18,036 nt of DNA from JBHHXG01 sp046756985. GTDB lineage: Bacteria > Pseudomonadota > Zetaproteobacteria > Mariprofundales > Mariprofundaceae. Position 1 is the first letter of the stretch; the number at the start of each line of letters is the position of its first letter. The position numbers and the translations under genes are program-made. Where the stretch lies: NCBI GenBank assembly GCA_046756985.1, contig JBHHXG010000034.1, positions 1 to 18,036 of the forward strand, read 5' to 3'. Below are positions 14,638 to 18,036 of this stretch, in pieces. The notes under the pieces are model-generated. The model had not been told where the DNA came from. It was given only the letters and a program-made list of their open reading frames with translations, and made no database searches.

Positions 14638-16505
14638 ACCTATCCGAATATCCCCTGCTCGCTGGCATGCATTCGCCAGCGGATGTCAAACATCTGCGTG
14701 AAGACGAACTGCCCGCACTGGCTGGGGAAATGCGCCATTATCTGATTCAGACGCTGGCATCCATTGGCGGCCATCTTGGCGCCGGGCTCGGCGTCGTCGA
14801 GCTTACCATTGCGCTGCATTACCTTTTCGATACTCCACAGGACAGGATTATCTGGGATGTCGGCCATCAGGCCTACCCGCACAAAATGCTGACCGGCAGG
14901 CTCGAAGCCATGCCGAGTATCCGCCAGCATGGCGGCCTGTCCGGCTTCACCAGCCGGACAGAATCCGAATACGACCCCTTTGGTGCGGGTCATGCGTCCA
15001 CATCGATTTCTGCCGCCTATGGCATGTCCGTAGGCCGCGATCTGAAGCAACAGGCGCATCAGGTTGTCGCCGTCATCGGCGATGGCGCCTTAAGCGGCGG
15101 CATGGCCTTCGAGGCACTGAACAATGCCGGTACCAAACAACATCAGCTTCTGGTCATCCTGAATGACAATGAAATGTCAATTGCCCCGAATGTCGGCGCC
15201 ATGTCTGCCTATCTGGCGCGTATCATTACCGGCAAGGCATATACCAATGTGAAGGATGCCACGCGCAAGCTGCTGGAAAAACTGCCGGGAGCGCTGGATG
15301 CGGCCCGTAAACTGGAAGAACACGTCAAGGGCATGATTACGCCGGGTACACTGTTTGAAGAAATGGGATTTCGCTATATCGGCCCCATTGACGGTCATGA
15401 TTTTGATCATCTGCTGCCGACGCTGGCCAACTGCAAGGAACTGGACGGCCCGCTGCTGTTACATGTGCTGACCAAAAAAGGCTTCGGCTTTTCGCCGGCT
15501 GAAGAAGACCCGGAAACATGGCACGGGCTGGGGCCGTACAATCCTGAAACCGGCGAACCACATCCACCATCTGAAGGTCCGCCGTCCTATACAGAGGTCT
15601 TTGCCGACACACTGGCTGATATGGCCGATCACGATAAGCGTATCGTCGCTATCACAGCCGCAATGCCGGGCGGTACGGGGCTGTCCCGCTTCTGTAAACG
15701 GCATCCCGAGCGGTGCTTTGATGTCGGTATTGCCGAGCAGCATGCCGTGACATTTGCCGGCGGCTTGACCTGCGAGGGACTGCGCCCGGTGGTGGCAATT
15801 TATTCAACCTTTTTGCAAAGGGCTTATGACCAGATCATTCACGATATTTGTATTCAGAATTTGCCGGTAATCTTCTGTATGGACCGCGCCGGCATCGTCG
15901 GTGCGGATGGCGCCACACACACCGGTATGTTTGACATCGCCTACCTGCGCTGCCTGCCGAACATCACAATCATGGCGCCAAAGGATGAGGATGAACTCCG
16001 GCATATGCTGGCCACCGCTTTCACGCTGGACTCTCCGGTGGCAATCCGTTATCCACGTGGCACGGGATATGGCGTCGAATTGCATACACCTGAACCGCTG
16101 CCGATTGGTGCGGCCGAACAGCTGGAAGCCGGCGGTGATGGCCTCGTCATTGCAGTTGGCAGCCGTGTACGGGATGCACTGGCTGCGACAGAAACGCTGC
16201 GTCGGGAAGATCAAATAATGCAAACGCTGCTTAACCTGCGTTTTATCAAGCCGCTGGATGAAGAGACGATTCTGAAACATCTGCAACCGGGGAAGCCATT
16301 GCTTGTCATCGAGGAGGGCAGCCGGCAGGGCGGTATAGGTGAGCAGATCGCAGCGCTGGCCCTGGCATCCGGATGGCAGGGCCCATTCTCGCATATGGGT
16401 ATGCCGGATGCGTTTCCCGAACATGGCACGCAAATAGAAATTCTGCATGAGTTGCGGCTTGATAGCGATGCGATAATCCGGGAAATGCGCCGCTTGACCG
16501 GATAA
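14634..16505 (+). CDS. dxs: 1-deoxy-D-xylulose-5-phosphate synthase
   Basis: Dxs condenses pyruvate and glyceraldehyde 3-phosphate using thiamine diphosphate. It is the entry and main control point of the MEP isoprenoid pathway that feeds IspA. The 623-residue length matches the family. SIGGHLGAGLGVVELT (His47) and DVGHQAYPHKMLTGR open the N-terminal domain. The ThDP/Mg motif runs from GDGALSGGMAFEALN (Asp150) to LNDNEMSIAPNVG. The central transketolase domain has FDVGIAEQHAVTFAGG with catalytic Glu368. DRAGIVGADGATHTG and the C-terminal EEGSRQGGIGEQ complete the set. The ATG at 14634 overlaps the ispA stop by 4 nt (ATGA). No clear terminator follows; a separate promoter starts the next gene. 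Confidence 0.98.
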   Translation: MNLSEYPLLAGMHSPADVKHLREDELPALAGEMRHYLIQTLASIGGHLGAGLGVVELTIALHYLFDTPQDRIIWDVGHQAYPHKMLTGRLEAMPSIRQHGGLSGFTSRTESEYDPFGAGHASTSISAAYGMSVGRDLKQQAHQVVAVIGDGALSGGMAFEALNNAGTKQHQLLVILNDNEMSIAPNVGAMSAYLARIITGKAYTNVKDATRKLLEKLPGALDAARKLEEHVKGMITPGTLFEEMGFRYIGPIDGHDFDHLLPTLANCKELDGPLLLHVLTKKGFGFSPAEEDPETWHGLGPYNPETGEPHPPSEGPPSYTEVFADTLADMADHDKRIVAITAAMPGGTGLSRFCKRHPERCFDVGIAEQHAVTFAGGLTCEGLRPVVAIYSTFLQRAYDQIIHDICIQNLPVIFCMDRAGIVGADGATHTGMFDIAYLRCLPNITIMAPKDEDELRHMLATAFTLDSPVAIRYPRGTGYGVELHTPEPLPIGAAEQLEAGGDGLVIAVGSRVRDALAATETLRREDQIMQTLLNLRFIKPLDEETILKHLQPGKPLLVIEEGSRQGGIGEQIAALALASGWQGPFSHMGMPDAFPEHGTQIEILHELRLDSDAIIREMRRLTG

Positions 16506-16532
16506 CGCAGAAAGCGGATCAATCGTAGGCTT

Positions 16533-16561
16533 TTGACAGCCGAACTTTGCACCTCTAAATT
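16533..16561 (+). promoter_or_regulatory. Sigma70-type promoter placed for a leaderless transcript of the SH3 gene
   Basis: TTGACA (16533-16538), a 17-bp spacer and TAAATT (16556-16561) form a strong promoter. Six nucleotides then separate the -10 box from the ATG at 16568, so the expected +1 is the A of the start codon. No Shine-Dalgarno sequence lies before this ATG. The geometry is identical to that at the leucine leader peptide (4293-4258). Confidence 0.7.
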
Positions 16562-16567
16562 GACCGT

Positions 16568-17086
16568 ATGCGTCCGCTGATTCTCCTGATCGCACTGGGA
16601 ACCCTGTTCGCCCCGGCATTTGCCACAGCCGGTGAAGAAAGTTATTACATCGGTGCGCGCAATGGCGTGGATGTGCTTGATGCGCCGCGCACCAGCGCTA
16701 AAGCCCTTGGCCGCCTTGAGCGTATGGCAGACGTTAAGGTACTGCAGAAACGACGTGCCTGGTGGAAAGTAGAAGCACTTGGGGATGAATCTGAATTGCT
16801 CGGCTGGGTGCGCGAGGGCGCTGTACGCAAGCGTTATCAGCCCGGTGTGCGCAAGAAGGTGACCTCTTCCGCTTTTGCCGCCTTTACTTCCCTGTTCAGC
16901 AGGTCTGCGCCACAGCAGCAAACAGCCGTGCTCGGCGTTCGTGGTCTCGAAGACGAAGGCGGCGATGCCACTGCCAGTCAGCAGACGCAGCAGTCTGCAA
17001 AAGAGATGGTGCAGTGGATGGAAGGCTTAAAGGTCGAAGAGCAGGAAGTCGCTGACTTCGTTCAGGAAGGAGACCTGAACCCGTGA
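16568..17086 (+). CDS. Secreted bacterial SH3-domain protein
   Basis: The 172-residue protein has a signal peptide (about residues 1-21, MRPLILLIALGTLFAPAFATA) and then a bacterial SH3 (SH3b) domain at about 26-87: YYIGARNGVDVLDAPRTSAK, LERMADVKVLQKRRAWWKVE and GWVREGAVRKRY. SH3b domains usually contact peptidoglycan or proteins in the periplasm. The C-terminal third has a low-complexity Gln/Ala stretch followed by a conserved-looking acidic tail (MEGLKVEEQEVADFVQEGDLNP in part). Its stop overlaps the M48 protease start by 4 nt (GTGA), which suggests the two proteins work together, perhaps with this one as a partner or targeting subunit. The gene has its own promoter and no ribosome-binding site. 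Confidence 0.87.
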   Translation: MRPLILLIALGTLFAPAFATAGEESYYIGARNGVDVLDAPRTSAKALGRLERMADVKVLQKRRAWWKVEALGDESELLGWVREGAVRKRYQPGVRKKVTSSAFAAFTSLFSRSAPQQQTAVLGVRGLEDEGGDATASQQTQQSAKEMVQWMEGLKVEEQEVADFVQEGDLNP

Positions 17087-17952
17087 AGCGCAGTCTGTTG
17101 TTTCTGATGTTGGTCTTTATGGTCCCACCCGCACAAGCTTTTGACCTCGGTGGCGTACTCAATGCGATTGGCGGCGTAAATGGCGGCTCGTCCAATGATG
17201 CGGCTGAAAATTTCCGCAGAATTCAGCAGGGTTTGAAGCTTGTACAGGCACTGATCCCGATTTCCGACGAGGAAGAAAAAATTCTCGGCCGCTCGGTAGC
17301 GGCAAGGGTGATTGAACGATTTCAGATCGCAGATGCGCCTGAGCAAACCTACTACCTGAACCTCATCGGCACCGCCATCGCTCAACGCTCGGACAGGCCC
17401 GAGATCGACTACCATTTTGCCGTTCTGGCGACTGATGATGTGAATGCCTACGCCTGTCCCGGCGGCTTTATTTTTGTCACGCGTGGCGTGCTCGGCATGG
17501 TGAAAGATGAAGCGGAACTTGCGGCCGTGCTGGCGCATGAAATCGCGCACGTAACCGAAAGGCATATCGTCAAGGCGCTGCAGCAGTCCAAGATTATGAA
17601 GGTGGGGACGGAAGTTGCCGCAGCTGAATTTAATGCCCCCGGCCCGCTGTTCGATGCCATGACCCAATTTGCCACCGATGCGCTGTTCAAGGGTCTGAAA
17701 AAGGATGATGAATACGCCAGCGATATGAAAAGCGTTGAATATCTGGACCGCCTCGGCTATGACTATCCCGCCATGTTTGATGTGCTCAAGCACCTCGATA
17801 TGCGCCGCCGCATGGGCATGACGAAGGTGCTGTCAAAGACCCACCCCAATCCGAAGTACCGGCTGAAGAAGATCGAGGCGGCAAGCCGAAAGATGGACCT
17901 GGACGAACCGACCCACATCCGATTGCCAGAGCGTTTTGCACGCCACATCTAA
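17083..17952 (+). CDS. Periplasmic M48 family zinc metalloprotease
   Basis: The 289-residue protein has a signal peptide (about residues 1-19, ending PPAQA before FDLGG) and an M48 peptidase domain at about 60-265. The zinc-binding HEIAH is at residues 152-156 (His152, His156, catalytic Glu153). The third ligand is probably Glu210 in DEYASDMKSVEYLDRLGYD, and the THPNPKYRLKKIE motif closes the domain. Relatives include BepA/YfgC and LoiP, which act in outer-membrane quality control, but this one lacks the C-terminal TPR of BepA. The GTG start at 17083 overlaps the SH3 gene stop and has AAGGAG 10 nt upstream. The target is not known. Confidence 0.93.
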   Translation: MKRSLLFLMLVFMVPPAQAFDLGGVLNAIGGVNGGSSNDAAENFRRIQQGLKLVQALIPISDEEEKILGRSVAARVIERFQIADAPEQTYYLNLIGTAIAQRSDRPEIDYHFAVLATDDVNAYACPGGFIFVTRGVLGMVKDEAELAAVLAHEIAHVTERHIVKALQQSKIMKVGTEVAAAEFNAPGPLFDAMTQFATDALFKGLKKDDEYASDMKSVEYLDRLGYDYPAMFDVLKHLDMRRRMGMTKVLSKTHPNPKYRLKKIEAASRKMDLDEPTHIRLPERFARHI

Positions 17953-18036
17953 GACAAAAAAATGCCGCCTTGATCGCCTTCTGACCCTGCACGGCCTGGC
18001 CGAAAGCGGCAGTCAGGCACAGCGCCTGATCATGGC
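17936..18036 (+). CDS. tlyA: TlyA-like rRNA methyltransferase / S4-domain protein, 5' fragment
   Basis: The frame that runs off the right edge encodes KKCRLDRLLTLHGLAESGS and then AQRLIMA, the standard opening of TlyA (hemolysin A-like) 2'-O-methyltransferases, whose N-terminal S4 domain binds rRNA. No ATG or GTG exists in this frame after the in-frame stop at 17864; the only usual alternative start is TTG at 17936, overlapping the M48 gene by 17 nt. An ATG at 17962 is out of frame and stops after three codons. tlyA often follows dxs in bacterial genomes, which supports the call. Only the first third of the S4 domain is visible and the methyltransferase domain is outside the window. Confidence 0.7.
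   Translation, partial: MHATSKTKKCRLDRLLTLHGLAESGSQAQRLIM

Noticed and set aside
6983..16505. Functional link between the divergent exporter operon and ispA-dxs, such as export of an isoprenoid lipid.
   Set aside because: Divergent adjacency alone is weak evidence, and no terpene-modifying enzyme is in the window. It is left as speculation.
1..18036. Mobile elements, CRISPR arrays, tRNA/rRNA genes, toxin-antitoxin or phage-defence genes.
   Set aside because: Nothing of these kinds was seen. No direct repeats, transposase, integrase or RNA-gene signatures are apparent on either strand.

Overview
This window is a gene-dense chromosomal stretch from a Gram-negative bacterium, almost certainly a proteobacterium. 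It encodes outer-membrane barrels, LipB, a LolCDE-type ABC exporter, and the aroQ-accB-accC, psd-pssA-leuA and xseB-ispA-dxs gene orders. Base composition looks mid-50s percent G+C by eye. A zetaproteobacterial (Mariprofundus-like) source would fit, but that is only an impression. There are no insertion sequences, prophage genes, CRISPR arrays, tRNAs or rRNAs, and no gene-free stretch longer than 300 bases; the longest non-CDS gap, between pssA and leuA, is a regulatory leader.

Layout. (1) 1-2507, plus strand: the C-terminus of an unidentified protein, then aroQ (shikimate pathway), accB and accC (acetyl-CoA carboxylase), ending at a hairpin terminator shared with convergent leuA. (2) 5730-2559, minus strand: psd and pssA (phosphatidylethanolamine synthesis), then leuA. 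Between pssA and leuA lies what reads as a complete leucine attenuator: a sigma70-like promoter whose -35 box contains the pssA stop codon, a Leu-rich leader peptide that appears to start at the first transcribed base, an antiterminator, and a U-tailed terminator just before leuA. (3) 5785-6945, plus strand: a protein with two cyclic-nucleotide-binding-like domains. (4) 13404-6983, minus strand: a seven-gene envelope operon (DUF481 barrel, lipB, LolA-like periplasmic protein, two FtsX/LolC/E-type permeases, a LolD/MacB-type ATPase, a second predicted barrel). Together the last five would make an inner-to-outer-membrane lipid or lipoprotein route. (5) 13427-16505, plus strand: a good promoter followed by xseB-ispA-dxs, joining exonuclease VII with isoprenoid precursor synthesis. 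(6) 16533-17952: a separately promoted pair of secreted proteins, an SH3b protein and an M48 metalloprotease, followed by the start of a tlyA-like RNA methyltransferase gene cut by the window edge.

The strongest observations are the leuA attenuator and the repeated promoter geometry (-35, 17 bp, -10, 6 bp, ATG) upstream of both the leucine leader peptide and the SH3 gene. In both cases the predicted transcription start is the A of the ATG and no Shine-Dalgarno sequence is visible, which predicts leaderless mRNAs. Many genes overlap by 4 nt (ATGA, GTGA, TTGA) and several use GTG or TTG starts.
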